64,000 nt of DNA from JAJECS01 sp965262745. GTDB taxonomy: Bacteria > Chloroflexota > UBA11872. This document shows positions 33,659 through 43,127 of the stretch, piece after piece. Within the stretch, counting starts at the first letter, position 1. The number at the start of each line of letters is the position of its first letter. Position numbers and translations under genes: made by a program. The stretch lies in contig OZ253558.1 of the NCBI GenBank assembly GCA_965262745.1, positions 1,364,001-1,428,000 of the forward strand, written 5' to 3'. The notes beneath the pieces are model-generated. The model was not told the DNA's origin. It saw nothing but the letters and a program-made list of their open reading frames with translations, and made no database searches.

Positions 33659-35983
33659 GTGAGACGACCTCGCAGGACATGGCGATGCACCATCACTGTC
33701 CTGGCCGGGCTGGTCGTCGTGCTGAGCGCGGGAGGATGCGATCCTCCGCCGGTGCGTGAGGTGGAGCTGCGTCCGCCGCCGGCAGTGGAGGCCGACGCGA
33801 CGCGGCCGCCGGTGCAGGTGGGCATCACGCGGGTGCCGGTGGAGGCGTCGTTTCCAGGGACGGCGTGTCACCCGCAATCGGACCGGCCGTCGTGGCTGTT
33901 CCGGGATTCTGTCCAGTGGACGCCGGACGGGTCAACAGTGCTTTTTACCGACGGATCGAAGATCTTCGCGGTGGCAGCGGATGGGTCGCGGCTGTGGAAC
34001 GTTGTGGTGCCGGCCCCCCCGGAGGGGAAGCGAGAGTGGCCGATGGCGCCGTTCACGATCTCGCCCGACGGCGAACAGGTCGTCTATGCCACCTGCGACT
34101 ATCACCGGTTCTACGAGTTGGCGCGCGTGGGCGTCGATGGCACGCAGCCCCAGCGGCTGACCCGCAACACCGGGCGCTTCGATAACCATCCGGCGTGGTC
34201 GCCGGATGGCAGGCGCCTTGCGTTTCTGGCCTATGACTTCGATCTTCAGGTCGGCGGTAGCCGCCCGTCGTCGATTCGTCCGCGTCTCTACACGATGGGT
34301 TCGGATGGCTCGGACGTCACGGAGGTGCACATCGAGGCTGCCGGAGAGCTCTTGCACCTGCCGCCCCAGTGGTCGCCGGACAGTGAACGCCTCGCGTTTG
34401 CCCAGCGCGAAGTCAGTGGGGGAGTGGGCCTCTACACGGTTGCTGTCGACGGAGGAGACCCACCGCAGCGGCTTTCGGCAACGGTGAGCAGTGCGTCCTG
34501 GTCGCCCGACGGGACGCGGCTCGCGTTCGCCAAGCCCGACGGAGACGACGTTGCACTCTACACCATCGCGGCGGATGGGACGGACGCCCAGCGGGTGACG
34601 ACGATCACCGGATGGCAACCCCGCTACGGGGAGCCGGACCCGACCCGCGTCTGGATTGAGAGCTTGGCCTGGTCGCCGGACGGTAAGCACATCCTCCATA
34701 CGTGCGCCTCGGCGATCTGTGTGGTCAGCCTGGACGGCGCACCGGTGAGCGAGGCGCCCCTGCGCGGGAGCCTTGCGGCCTGGTCGCCCGACGGCTCGCG
34801 CATCGCGGTGGCCGACGCCCAGCACGGCACATTGGTGAAAACCATGGCGCCAGACGGCAGCGATGCGCGGGTCTTGGTGTTGGCGGCCTTAGGCGGCCCG
34901 ATAGCTGCCGAGTCGGGCTACGACGACCTGGCGGCCAGCCAGGCGGCGTGCACCGCTGGGGTCGTGGTTGAAGCTCCGGTAGAGAATCCAGGGTTGGTGC
35001 GCGACTGTGAGACGTTGCTGGAGTTGCGCGACGCGTTGTTTGGCAGCATGCTCGGGAACTGGGGCGCGGGGACTCCGATCACCCAGTGGGTGGGTCTCAC
35101 GGTCTCAGGTGCGCCCTTGCGGGTGACAAAGTTGAATCTCAGCGGGCTGAAGTCTGCTGGCCCGCTGCCGGCAACATTCGGCGACTTAACGCAACTGCGA
35201 ATGTTGGATCTATCCCACAATAAGTTCTCAGGGACGATCCCGCCGGCACTCGGTGAGCTGACGCAACTGCAGGTGTTGATTCTCTCCCACAATCAGTTTT
35301 CGGGGCCGCTCCCGCCGGAAGTCGGCAACCTCAGCCAGCTGCAGGTTCTTGTGGTCCGCGGAGGAGGTCTGACGGGCGGCATTCCAGCGGAATTGGGTAG
35401 CCTTGCCAACCTCCATATCTTGAACCTTGCGGACAACGAGCTGACCGGCGGTATTCCGGCGGAGCTGGGCCAGCTAAAAAACCTACTCGTGCTGTCCCTT
35501 GATGGGAATAAACTGGCGGGGGCAATCCCGGCGGAAATGGGCCAGTTGACCAACCTGACCGGCGACGCCGCGGCGATCCTTCACCAATTCGCGAATAGCC
35601 TGGCGGGCGACATCGATGTTATGCGAATTGCTTGGGGTCAACTGTTCGACTTTACCGGGCTGTCTCTCCATAGCAACCAACTGACGGGCCCGATCCCGCC
35701 CGAACTCGGACAGTTGACCCAACTGACTGAGCTTGATCTGCACAGCAACCAGCTGACGGGCCACATCCCGGCCGAACTCGGCCAACTGACCGCCCTGTGG
35801 CGCCTGTCCCTCGCCGACAACCAGTTAACAGGGTCGATCCCAGCTGAGCTCGGCCGATTGATTGACGCAACGGATCTGGCCCTAGGGGGCAATCCGCTAA
35901 CCGGCTGCATCCCGCCGGCACTACAGACGGTTCTACGCAACGATCTTGCCAGCCTCGGGCTGCCGGATTGCAGGCCAGCATGA
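33659..35983 (+). CDS. Lipoprotein with TolB-like propeller fused to leucine-rich repeats
   Basis: The 774-residue protein starts at a GTG preceded by GGGAGG (33647-33652). A signal peptide with a lipobox ends at SAGGC near residue 27. Residues about 60-410 carry repeated PD40 blades (AWSPDGRRLAF, SWSPDGTRLAFA, AWSPDGKHILHT, AWSPDGSRIAVA) of a TolB-like propeller. From about 490 there are LRRs of the plant-like type (LTQLRMLDLSHNKFSGTIPP, LSLADNQLTGSIPAELG). The protein ends soon after the last LRR, without an anchor. Both domains bind partners, so a surface adhesion or recognition role is likely. One LRR near 655-670 is broken by an insert (LHQFANSLAGDIDVMRIAWG). Confidence 0.88.
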   Translation: MRRPRRTWRCTITVLAGLVVVLSAGGCDPPPVREVELRPPPAVEADATRPPVQVGITRVPVEASFPGTACHPQSDRPSWLFRDSVQWTPDGSTVLFTDGSKIFAVAADGSRLWNVVVPAPPEGKREWPMAPFTISPDGEQVVYATCDYHRFYELARVGVDGTQPQRLTRNTGRFDNHPAWSPDGRRLAFLAYDFDLQVGGSRPSSIRPRLYTMGSDGSDVTEVHIEAAGELLHLPPQWSPDSERLAFAQREVSGGVGLYTVAVDGGDPPQRLSATVSSASWSPDGTRLAFAKPDGDDVALYTIAADGTDAQRVTTITGWQPRYGEPDPTRVWIESLAWSPDGKHILHTCASAICVVSLDGAPVSEAPLRGSLAAWSPDGSRIAVADAQHGTLVKTMAPDGSDARVLVLAALGGPIAAESGYDDLAASQAACTAGVVVEAPVENPGLVRDCETLLELRDALFGSMLGNWGAGTPITQWVGLTVSGAPLRVTKLNLSGLKSAGPLPATFGDLTQLRMLDLSHNKFSGTIPPALGELTQLQVLILSHNQFSGPLPPEVGNLSQLQVLVVRGGGLTGGIPAELGSLANLHILNLADNELTGGIPAELGQLKNLLVLSLDGNKLAGAIPAEMGQLTNLTGDAAAILHQFANSLAGDIDVMRIAWGQLFDFTGLSLHSNQLTGPIPPELGQLTQLTELDLHSNQLTGHIPAELGQLTALWRLSLADNQLTGSIPAELGRLIDATDLALGGNPLTGCIPPALQTVLRNDLASLGLPDCRPA

Positions 35984-36178
35984 TGCGTCGCGTGCGCCGG
36001 CCGAGACGCCATGCCGGCACAGATGCCATGCGTCGTATTCGCCGCCACCGGCCAGCCGTCGCCAGGTGGGTCGCGCCGCAACGCCAATCGCTGAGACTCG
36101 CAGCGCGCAGCGTAAATGGAGGCACTCCAACCCGCCGGTCAGCCGTGTCTCACACGTGCACGTGCACAGTCAGCCCGG

Positions 36179-37288
36179 CTAAGCCACCCCGTACCGTTCC
36201 AGCGTCGCCTCGTTGATCGTCACGCCGAGGCCGGGTGCGTCGGATGGGCCGACCCAGCCGGCGTCGAGCTCGAAGTTCTCGTAGGTCAGCTCGTGCCGGA
36301 TCGGTGACTCGGTCATCGCGTATTCCAGCACCTGCGTGTTCGGCACCGCCGCCAGCACGTGCAGCGAGGCCGCGATCGACACGCCGGTCTTGAACGTGTG
36401 GTTCACGAACCGGCGCTGGTGACGAGCCGCAAGGCGTCCCACGTCGACCATGGTCGAGAGGCCGCAGCGGCCGGGGTCGGCCTGCACCCAGTCCAACCCG
36501 CCCACCACGATCAACTCCTCGAAATCGATCAGCCGGGACTCCGACTCGCCACCGGCAATGGGTATCTCGCTCACGGCGGTGAGTTTGGAGTAACCCGCGA
36601 CGTCTTCGGGGTGCAGTGGCTCCTCCAGCCAGAACGGGCGAAACTCGGCGAACTGGCGTGAGCGAACCAGGGCCGTGCGCCAGTCCCACGGCTGGCCCGC
36701 GTCGATCATCAGGTCCACGGATTCTCCCAGGCCCCGCCGCGCCTCGCGGACGAGGGCGATGTCGTTGGCTTCGCTCTGCCCCATGGGACCCCAGCCGAAC
36801 TTCGCCGCCGTGAACCCACGGTCGGCCAGGCGCGCCGCCAGCTCATAGGTCGCTGCGGGCGTGTCCTGGAACAGCACGGACGCGTAGGCGCGCACCTGTC
36901 GCTGCTCCGCGCCGAACAGCCGGTAGATCGGCTGGCCGTAGGCCTTGCCCGCGATGTCCCAAAGGGCGATGTTGACCCCGGCGACCGCATGGGCGCCGGC
37001 GCCGTAGCGCGTGTAGTACTGCGTCAGGTCATAGATGCGCTGCATGCAGGCGTCGATGGCCAGCGGATCGGCGCCCTCCAGCGCGCTGGCCAGACCGCGC
37101 GTGATGCCGTTGGACAGCGGCGCCTCGACGGCCGCCCGCACCACCGTCGGCGCCGAGTCCACCTCGCCCCAGCCGGTGATCCCGGCGTCGGTTTCGATGC
37201 GGATCAGGCACGTGTCCTGCGTGCCGTCGGCGGCGGTGGTGACATCGGGCAGTTGGAGAACGATGGCCTGGACAGCGGTGATCTTCAT
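36179..37288 (-). CDS. Mandelate racemase/muconate lactonizing (enolase superfamily) enzyme
   Basis: The 369-residue protein has the enolase-superfamily capping domain and barrel. The metal ligands are Asp in MIDAGQPW, Glu in WLEEPL and Glu in IAGGESES. Lys in FTAAKFGWGPMG and His in FVNHTFKTG are the likely bases, which suggests a sugar-acid dehydratase. The ATG at 37288 (MKITAVQAIVLQL) is the natural start. It is the last gene of an SGNH-DapA-like-enolase run on the minus strand, 53 bp after its neighbour. Confidence 0.9.
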   Translation of the reverse strand: MKITAVQAIVLQLPDVTTAADGTQDTCLIRIETDAGITGWGEVDSAPTVVRAAVEAPLSNGITRGLASALEGADPLAIDACMQRIYDLTQYYTRYGAGAHAVAGVNIALWDIAGKAYGQPIYRLFGAEQRQVRAYASVLFQDTPAATYELAARLADRGFTAAKFGWGPMGQSEANDIALVREARRGLGESVDLMIDAGQPWDWRTALVRSRQFAEFRPFWLEEPLHPEDVAGYSKLTAVSEIPIAGGESESRLIDFEELIVVGGLDWVQADPGRCGLSTMVDVGRLAARHQRRFVNHTFKTGVSIAASLHVLAAVPNTQVLEYAMTESPIRHELTYENFELDAGWVGPSDAPGLGVTINEATLERYGVA

Positions 37289-37341
37289 GGCAAGGTCCCT
37301 CGCGGGGGGCGGCGTATTGTGACCGATGCCCGCGTCCGGCG

Positions 37342-38241
37342 TCAGGCGCGCAGCAGCGGTTGCAGATTCTCCAGGATCGCGTCCAGCTCCGCGTGGTCGC
37401 CGTCGTCGAGCTGAGGCGCGCCCGGTTGCCGCATGCGCGCCGACGGGAAGACGCCCCGCCGCGCCAGCACTTCCTTCAGCAACGGCGTTTCCAGCAGCAC
37501 CGACAGGTTGATGAGCGGCAACAAGCGATTGAAGATGTCCCGCGCGCCCGCAGCATCGCCGCGCTGCCAGGCGTCCCACACCTGCACGTGCACGTCCACG
37601 GTGTCGGCCGCCGGCATGAACCCCGTGGCGCCGCGCGCCAACTCCGAGAGCATCCAGCGGCCGTAGAAGCCCCCAAATACGCCCACCGATCCTTCCGGGA
37701 GCGCTCGCAGCACGCCGCTGATGTAGTGCGCGCTCGGGTGCATTTCCTCTTTGATGTAGTGCACGGACTCGATGTCGCGCACCAGATCCGCGAGAAACGC
37801 GGCGTCCATGCCCGCCTGGGAGTGCTGCACGAACAGCGGCAGCCCGGCGGCCTCGGCGATGCCCGCGTAGTACGCCCGCAGCTCGTCCGCACGTCCGGGT
37901 GAAATGATCGGCGGCAGCGCCATGACGGCGGTTGCGCCGGCGCGCGCCGCGTGCCCGGCGTACACGACCGCCTGCGCACGACTGGCCGCCGCGACGCCGG
38001 CCACAACCGGAATGGCGCCCGCCGCCGCGCCGACCACCGCCTCGACCCCGGCGCGGCGCTCGTCGTCCGTCAGATACTGAAACTCGCTGGCAATGGCGGG
38101 ATACACGACGCCGTGGACGCCCGCCCGCCGGCAGAACTCCACCTCCGCGGCCAGTGCGTCGAGATCCAGGCGGTCCGCGTCGTCGAAGGGTGACTGCAAG
38201 ACGGGGAAAACACCCCGCAAACGCGACTCGGCGCTAGGCAT
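37342..38241 (-). CDS. Dihydrodipicolinate synthase/N-acetylneuraminate lyase-family protein
   Basis: The 299-residue TIM barrel belongs to the DapA/NanA family of Schiff-base aldolases and dehydratases. The lysine in HYIKEEMH is the expected Schiff-base residue, and VYPAIASEFQYLTDDER matches the usual phosphate/pyruvate loop region. Linked to an enolase-superfamily gene, it more likely acts on 2-keto-3-deoxy sugar acids than in lysine synthesis. Its start overlaps the end of the SGNH gene by 8 bp. Confidence 0.88.
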   Translation of the reverse strand: MPSAESRLRGVFPVLQSPFDDADRLDLDALAAEVEFCRRAGVHGVVYPAIASEFQYLTDDERRAGVEAVVGAAAGAIPVVAGVAAASRAQAVVYAGHAARAGATAVMALPPIISPGRADELRAYYAGIAEAAGLPLFVQHSQAGMDAAFLADLVRDIESVHYIKEEMHPSAHYISGVLRALPEGSVGVFGGFYGRWMLSELARGATGFMPAADTVDVHVQVWDAWQRGDAAGARDIFNRLLPLINLSVLLETPLLKEVLARRGVFPSARMRQPGAPQLDDGDHAELDAILENLQPLLRA

Positions 38242-39019
38242 CGTCGTCGGGATCGACCGGCATGGCCCGCCGACCCAGATATCCGTAGTCCGCCATCAGC
38301 GTGGATTCATCGCGCCAGCGCTCGCCGCTGCGCTCCAGGCGCAGGGTGCGGATAGCCAGCCCGGTGCAATTCTGAGCCAGCGTCTGGAAGATGGTGTGCG
38401 CGACCAGCCGGTGCCCCAGGTCGTTGGCGTGCACGCCGTCGTAGTGCACCATCCACGGCGCGCCGCCATAGGCGTTGTAGACATCGCTGAACAGGCAATT
38501 GGTGGCCCGGGCGACCTGTTCGGTAACGAGGTTGTAAGCCTCAAACACCTCGTGACTGCCTTCTTGAAAATGCTCTCCGAGGCCGAAGTCCGTCATGTAG
38601 TACGGCCCCAGCAGCACGATCAGCGGATCGCATCCCGCCCGCACCTGCTCAATCACCGAGGTCATCTCGCGGCGGAATAGCTCGGCCGGCGTGCCGCCGC
38701 GAGCGTCATTCAGGCCATAGGAAATCACGAGCAAGTCGGGATCGTGATCAATCACGTGCTTCTGCACGCGCTCGTTCGCCGCCGGCTTGCCGGAATAGGA
38801 GTAGCAGGGCACACGCGTCGAGATGACATTTGCGCCAATGCCCGTGTTCACCAACTCGACGGGCTCATCCTGAAAGTCCGAGATCAGCGCAGCGAGCACA
38901 TGGGGCCAACTGCGTTCCCGTACGGAGCTCCACCCGCCGGCCGTCGTGCTCTCGCCAAGGGTGACGAGCTTGCGGAACGGCTGGGGATGCCAATCATGCG
39001 GAGGGGCTGGAGACGACAA
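38234..39019 (-). CDS. SGNH/GDSL-type hydrolase
   Basis: The block I motif is LGESTTAGG, so the classical GDS is GES here; block III GLNDARGG and the C-terminal DGVHANDLGH (Asp-x-x-His) are intact. It is an esterase-type serine hydrolase of 261 residues from the TTG at 39019, chosen because AGGAG lies nine bases upstream and longer readings would overlap the divergent gene. No signal peptide. It may deacylate a sugar before the following aldolase-like enzyme. Confidence 0.82.
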   Translation of the reverse strand: MSSPAPPHDWHPQPFRKLVTLGESTTAGGWSSVRERSWPHVLAALISDFQDEPVELVNTGIGANVISTRVPCYSYSGKPAANERVQKHVIDHDPDLLVISYGLNDARGGTPAELFRREMTSVIEQVRAGCDPLIVLLGPYYMTDFGLGEHFQEGSHEVFEAYNLVTEQVARATNCLFSDVYNAYGGAPWMVHYDGVHANDLGHRLVAHTIFQTLAQNCTGLAIRTLRLERSGERWRDESTLMADYGYLGRRAMPVDPDDDA

Positions 39020-39123
39020 GGGGTGGCACTCCTGAAGCAACCTCGCCGAGTGTGGCACACGGGAATCTCCCGCCCGGCAGCCCTTTAGCCGCCGCAGGAG
39101 TGGGCAGGCGCGCAAGCCGTACC

Positions 39124-40020
39124 ATGACCGTGCGCATCGCAAGGGGCTCTTCAGACATGCTGATCGGCGTGGCGGGAGCGCTGCCGGCGCGCCCGGCGGA
39201 CCTATCTCCGGCCGACGTGCACCGTCTCACCGCGCTCGGATTCCAGGGCGTGAGCGTCACGCTCGGCGCGCCCGGCGAGGCCGGTCGTGACGACCTGCGA
39301 CACGCACGGGCCATCGTGGCCGACGCCGGCCTTACCATCGCCCAAGCCAACGGCGCGTATGGCTCGCTTGTCGCTCGGAGCGCGGTGGATCGCCGCTGCG
39401 GGATCGACGAGCTGATCACGCACATGCACGCCACGAAGGCCCTCGGGGCGCGCACCTGCTACGTCCGGCCCGGCGGCCTCAATCCGCGCGGCCCGTGGTT
39501 CCCCCACCCCGAGCATCATCTGGATGCCACGTTCGACCGGGCGCTCGACAGCCTGCGCGCCGCCGCCAGTGCCGCCGAGGAGCTAGGCATAGTCCTGGCA
39601 TTCGAGGGACATGTGCTGTCCGTGATCGATCGACCCGAGCGCGTGACCGCGATACTCGAATCCATCGATTCGCCCGCGCTCACTTTCAACCTCGATCCAG
39701 TGAACTTCATCGGCAGCATCTGGCAGGCCTGGCGGCCCGACGAGATATTCGACCGCCTGCTCGACGCTGCGCGAGGTCGCATCATGGCCGCACACTGGAA
39801 GGACTTCACCGTTCGCGAGGAACTCGTGCTGCACATTGACGAGGTAACGCCGGGTCAAGGGGTGGTTGACCACGCGCGGTGGCTGCGCCGGCTCCACGCC
39901 GCGCAACCGCAGGCGTGGGTGCTGCTTGAGCACCTCGCGCTCGACCAGCTCGCGCCCGCCAAGCTGGCCGTGGATTCCGCCATGGCCCGCGCCGATCTGT
40001 CTTGGGACGCGTCGCCGTGA
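39124..40020 (+). CDS. Sugar phosphate isomerase/epimerase-like TIM barrel
   Basis: This 298-residue xylose-isomerase-like barrel keeps a full set of candidate metal ligands: Glu in LAFEGHV, Asp in FNLDPVNF, His in MAAHWKDF and Glu in VLLEHLAL. The ATG at 39124 begins MTVRIARGSSD. It is first in a three-gene run with an SDR and a DapA-like protein, all overlapping by 4 bp, so they should act on one substrate. Confidence 0.85.
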   Translation: MTVRIARGSSDMLIGVAGALPARPADLSPADVHRLTALGFQGVSVTLGAPGEAGRDDLRHARAIVADAGLTIAQANGAYGSLVARSAVDRRCGIDELITHMHATKALGARTCYVRPGGLNPRGPWFPHPEHHLDATFDRALDSLRAAASAAEELGIVLAFEGHVLSVIDRPERVTAILESIDSPALTFNLDPVNFIGSIWQAWRPDEIFDRLLDAARGRIMAAHWKDFTVREELVLHIDEVTPGQGVVDHARWLRRLHAAQPQAWVLLEHLALDQLAPAKLAVDSAMARADLSWDASP

Positions 40021-40760
40021 CGGCGCTTGCCGGACGGGTGATCGTCATCACCGGCGGCGCGTCGGGCATCGGCGGCGCAACCGCGCGGCTGTGCGCCGCG
40101 CGCGGGGCGCGTGTCGTGATTGCGGACGTGGACGACGCCGGAGGCGCCGCCCTGGCCCGCGACCTCACGAGCTTGGGCCTATCCGCCGCCTACGTGCACG
40201 TCGACGTCACGCGCGAGGCCGACTGCGAACGCCTGATGCAAACGACCACGACGCGGTTCGGATCGCCGGACGTGCTCATCACGTGCGCCGGAATCTTGCA
40301 GGGCGCCTACGTCGATATCGCCGAGCTTGACCTCGACGTGTTCCAGCGCGTGCAGGACGTGAACGTGCGAGGCACCTTCCTCTGCGTCAAGCACGCCGTG
40401 GCGTCCATGGGCGAGCGCGGCGGGACGATCATCCTCGTCGCGTCGGGAGCCGGCGTAAGCAGCCGCAGTTCATCCGTGGCCTATGGCACAAGCAAAGCCG
40501 CCGTCCATGGCCTGGGCTTCGTCGCACCGGCCCGCCTCGCGGGACGGCCCATCCGCATCAACACCGTGTGTCCGGGGAACATCGCCACCCCGCTCAAGCT
40601 GGCGAACGTTGAGGACGAGGGTCGGGTGCGCGGGTGGTCGCGCGCCGCCGTTGACGCCGCCCAGCAGGAGCTGCGCGATCCGGACGGCGTGGCTCGCGTG
40701 CTCGCCTTTCTCGCGTCCGATGAGGCCGACTATGTGGAGGGAACGGTGTTTACGTCGTGA
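40017..40760 (+). CDS. Short-chain dehydrogenase/reductase
   Basis: A classical SDR of 247 residues: NAD(P) motif TGGASGIGGA, the Ser in LVASGAG and the YGTSK pair of the active site. Asp in IADVDD after the second strand favours NAD(H). The GTG at 40017 overlaps the previous stop, and its own end overlaps the next GTG. It probably oxidises a sugar or sugar-acid hydroxyl. Confidence 0.9.
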   Translation: MTALAGRVIVITGGASGIGGATARLCAARGARVVIADVDDAGGAALARDLTSLGLSAAYVHVDVTREADCERLMQTTTTRFGSPDVLITCAGILQGAYVDIAELDLDVFQRVQDVNVRGTFLCVKHAVASMGERGGTIILVASGAGVSSRSSSVAYGTSKAAVHGLGFVAPARLAGRPIRINTVCPGNIATPLKLANVEDEGRVRGWSRAAVDAAQQELRDPDGVARVLAFLASDEADYVEGTVFTS

Positions 40761-41680
40761 AGGAGCTTTACCCGCTCACGGGCGTAGTACCGATCGTCAA
40801 CACCCCATTCACGCACGACGACAAGCTCGACACCGCATCCCTCGAACGCTTGCTCGAGGAAGGCATCGCCGACGGCGTGAGCGGGTTCATCGTTCCCGCG
40901 GTGGCAAGTGAAGTGGCCAAGCTCACGCCCGACGAGCGGCACGCCTACGTGCGCGAGGTGCTGCGAATCGTGGACGGGCGCGTCACCATCGTGGCCGGCG
41001 CCAGCGATCCGGACGTGCGGCGCGCGCGTGCCCTGGCGGAGGACGTCGTGGCGCTGGGCGCGGATGGCGTGCTCTGCGCCGTGCCGGTGCCCCTGATCGA
41101 GGACCACGACGGGGCCGTGCGGTACTTCCACGAGGTCGCCCGCGCGGGCATGCCGATGTTCATGATTCAGGATTTGCATTGGGGCGGCTACGGCATGGCC
41201 CGCGAGACGTTGCTGCAGCTTTGGAACGAACTGGAAACATTCCGGTGCCTCAAGCTTGAGACGGTGCCCTCGGGCGCCAAGACCACCGAGCTCATCGACG
41301 CGACGGCCGGTCGGCTCACCATCGGCTGCGGCTGGTCGCTGCCGCAGCTGATCGAAGCGCTCGACCGCGGCACGCACTTCATGACCACCACCGCGATCAA
41401 CCGACCATTCGTGCATATCTTCCGCCTGCACCGCGCCGGTCGCCGCGACGAAGCGCGGGAGCTGTTTCACCGCGTCGTGCCGTTTCTGGCCTTCGCGCAC
41501 CAGTTCGTGGACATCTCGATCCACTTCTACAAGCGCTACTGCGTGCGTCGGGGCCTATTCGCGACCGCCCGCGTGCGCGAGCCGATCATGGCGTTCGATG
41601 CTCACCATGCACGGGTCGCGGACGAGCTGATCGAGCTGGTCTGCGAAATCGAGGACGAGCTGGGACCCGCTAGCGCGTGA
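40757..41680 (+). CDS. Second DapA/NanA-family protein
   Basis: The 307-residue barrel has GVVPIVNTPFTHDDKLD, the family N-terminus, and the Schiff-base lysine in RCLKLETVP. It is distinct from the homologue at 37342. It closes the isomerase-SDR operon, and its last 11 bp overlap the convergent aminotransferase gene. A 2-keto-3-deoxy acid aldolase or dehydratase is the likely role. Confidence 0.87.
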   Translation: MKELYPLTGVVPIVNTPFTHDDKLDTASLERLLEEGIADGVSGFIVPAVASEVAKLTPDERHAYVREVLRIVDGRVTIVAGASDPDVRRARALAEDVVALGADGVLCAVPVPLIEDHDGAVRYFHEVARAGMPMFMIQDLHWGGYGMARETLLQLWNELETFRCLKLETVPSGAKTTELIDATAGRLTIGCGWSLPQLIEALDRGTHFMTTTAINRPFVHIFRLHRAGRRDEARELFHRVVPFLAFAHQFVDISIHFYKRYCVRRGLFATARVREPIMAFDAHHARVADELIELVCEIEDELGPASA

Positions 41681-42995
41681 CGGGACGTCCCTGCGCCAGC
41701 GCCGTCAAGACCTCGTCGGCGGCCTCCAGCGTGCGGTCGATATCGGCCTCCGTATGCGCCGCCGAGATGTGATTGCGCTTGAGGGCCATCGGCAGCATGT
41801 AGAACCCGCGGTCCAGCATGCCGCGGTGGAAGTCGATGTAGAGCTCGTCATCATTGTTGAGGAGATCGCGGTAGGAGCGGGCCGGCGGGGGCATGAAGTA
41901 CGTCACGAACACCGAGCCGAACTGGCTGGGGAAGGCTTCGAGGCCCAGCCGCTCGATGATGCCCGCGAGACCGCGCCGCATGCGATCGCCCAAATCGAAC
42001 AGCCGCTCGTAGAACCCAGGCTGCTCGAGCACCTCGATCGTGGCCAGGCAGGCCGCCATCGCCAGCGGATGACCGTTGAAGGTGCCGGAGAAGAACACGT
42101 CGCCGTCGGACGTATTAAACCGCTGCATCAGGTCGCGCCGGCCGCAGATCGCCGCGCAGGGATAGCCATTGGCCATCGCCTTGCCCAAGGTCGTCAGGTC
42201 CGGAGTTACGCCGCTGATGGCCTGATAGCCGCCCAAGGCGTGCCGAAAGCCGGTGACCACTTCGTCGAACACGAGCACGATCCCGTGCTCGCGCGTCAAC
42301 GCCCGCAGGCGCTTGAGGAATTCCTGCTCGGGCATAACCACGCCGATCGCGTGGGGGATGGGCTCCAAAATCACGGCCGCGATGTCGTGGCCGCGCTCGG
42401 CCACCACGCGCTCCAACCCCTCCAGGTCGTTGAATTCGAGCACGATCAACTCCGCGTGCACGTCCGGCAAGATGCCCGACGACAGCGGATCCAGCCGGCC
42501 GACGCGGTCCGGCGGCGAAATGACGTTGGCGAGCAGGTGATCGTGCCAGCCGTGGAAATGCCCCTGGAACTTGACAATCGCCCGGCGGCCAGTCGCCCCG
42601 CGCGCGACCCGCACGGCGTGGTACGTGGCCTCCGAGCCTGAGGTGCAGAACAGCACCTGCTCGGCCGATGGCACGTGCGCCACGATCTTCTCGGCCGCCT
42701 GGACTTCAAGCTCAGAGGTTCCGACGCCGGTGAGATCCAGCGTGCCCTGCTGCTCCGCCACGCCCGCGGCCACGTCGGGATGTGCGTGGCCCAGAATGAT
42801 TGGTCCAAAGGCGGCGTGATAGTCGAGATAGGCGTTCCCGTCCACGTCGTACATGTAGGCGCCCGACGCGCGGGACCACGCGATTTGCGGCGCGACCTTG
42901 CGCAGCGAGGTGTTGACCCCACCCGGGGTCACGCGACGCGCGCGCGCGAACAGCGCCGCCGATGCGGAATGCCTAGCTGCGGACTCGGAGGTCAT
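41670..42995 (-). CDS. Class III aminotransferase, glutamate-1-semialdehyde aminomutase-like
   Basis: This PLP enzyme of 441 residues shows VTPGGVNTSLR, LFCTSGSEATYHAVRVAR, LVFDEVVTGFR and the PLP lysine in LGKAMANGYP. These match the HemL-like branch of class III aminotransferases. Context is catabolic rather than tetrapyrrole synthesis, so I do not call it hemL. The ATG at 42995 (MTSESAARH) is preferred; a longer frame to 43139 overlaps yebC. Confidence 0.87.
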   Translation of the reverse strand: MTSESAARHSASAALFARARRVTPGGVNTSLRKVAPQIAWSRASGAYMYDVDGNAYLDYHAAFGPIILGHAHPDVAAGVAEQQGTLDLTGVGTSELEVQAAEKIVAHVPSAEQVLFCTSGSEATYHAVRVARGATGRRAIVKFQGHFHGWHDHLLANVISPPDRVGRLDPLSSGILPDVHAELIVLEFNDLEGLERVVAERGHDIAAVILEPIPHAIGVVMPEQEFLKRLRALTREHGIVLVFDEVVTGFRHALGGYQAISGVTPDLTTLGKAMANGYPCAAICGRRDLMQRFNTSDGDVFFSGTFNGHPLAMAACLATIEVLEQPGFYERLFDLGDRMRRGLAGIIERLGLEAFPSQFGSVFVTYFMPPPARSYRDLLNNDDELYIDFHRGMLDRGFYMLPMALKRNHISAAHTEADIDRTLEAADEVLTALAQGRPVTR

Positions 42996-43127
42996 GGCGT
43001 GAGGCTGCGGTAACTCGGCGCCAGCATAGCCCGCGCTGGGTAGGCGTGACTGATCGTACGCACAAATGGCGAACAACTCTATCCTATACTTCGAGAAGTC
43101 TTTCGTGGCTTCATAGGGGTGCAGGCG

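Noticed and set aside
37342..38241. dapA of lysine synthesis
   Set aside because: Catabolic neighbours and the presence of a second homologue at 40757 make a sugar-acid role likelier.
41670..42995. hemL (glutamate-1-semialdehyde aminomutase)
   Set aside because: Motifs fit the HemL-like branch broadly, but the gene faces a catabolic operon and no tetrapyrrole gene is near, so the specific name is not justified.
43085..43090. TATACT as a -10 box for yebC
   Set aside because: No acceptable -35 element lies 16-18 bp upstream.
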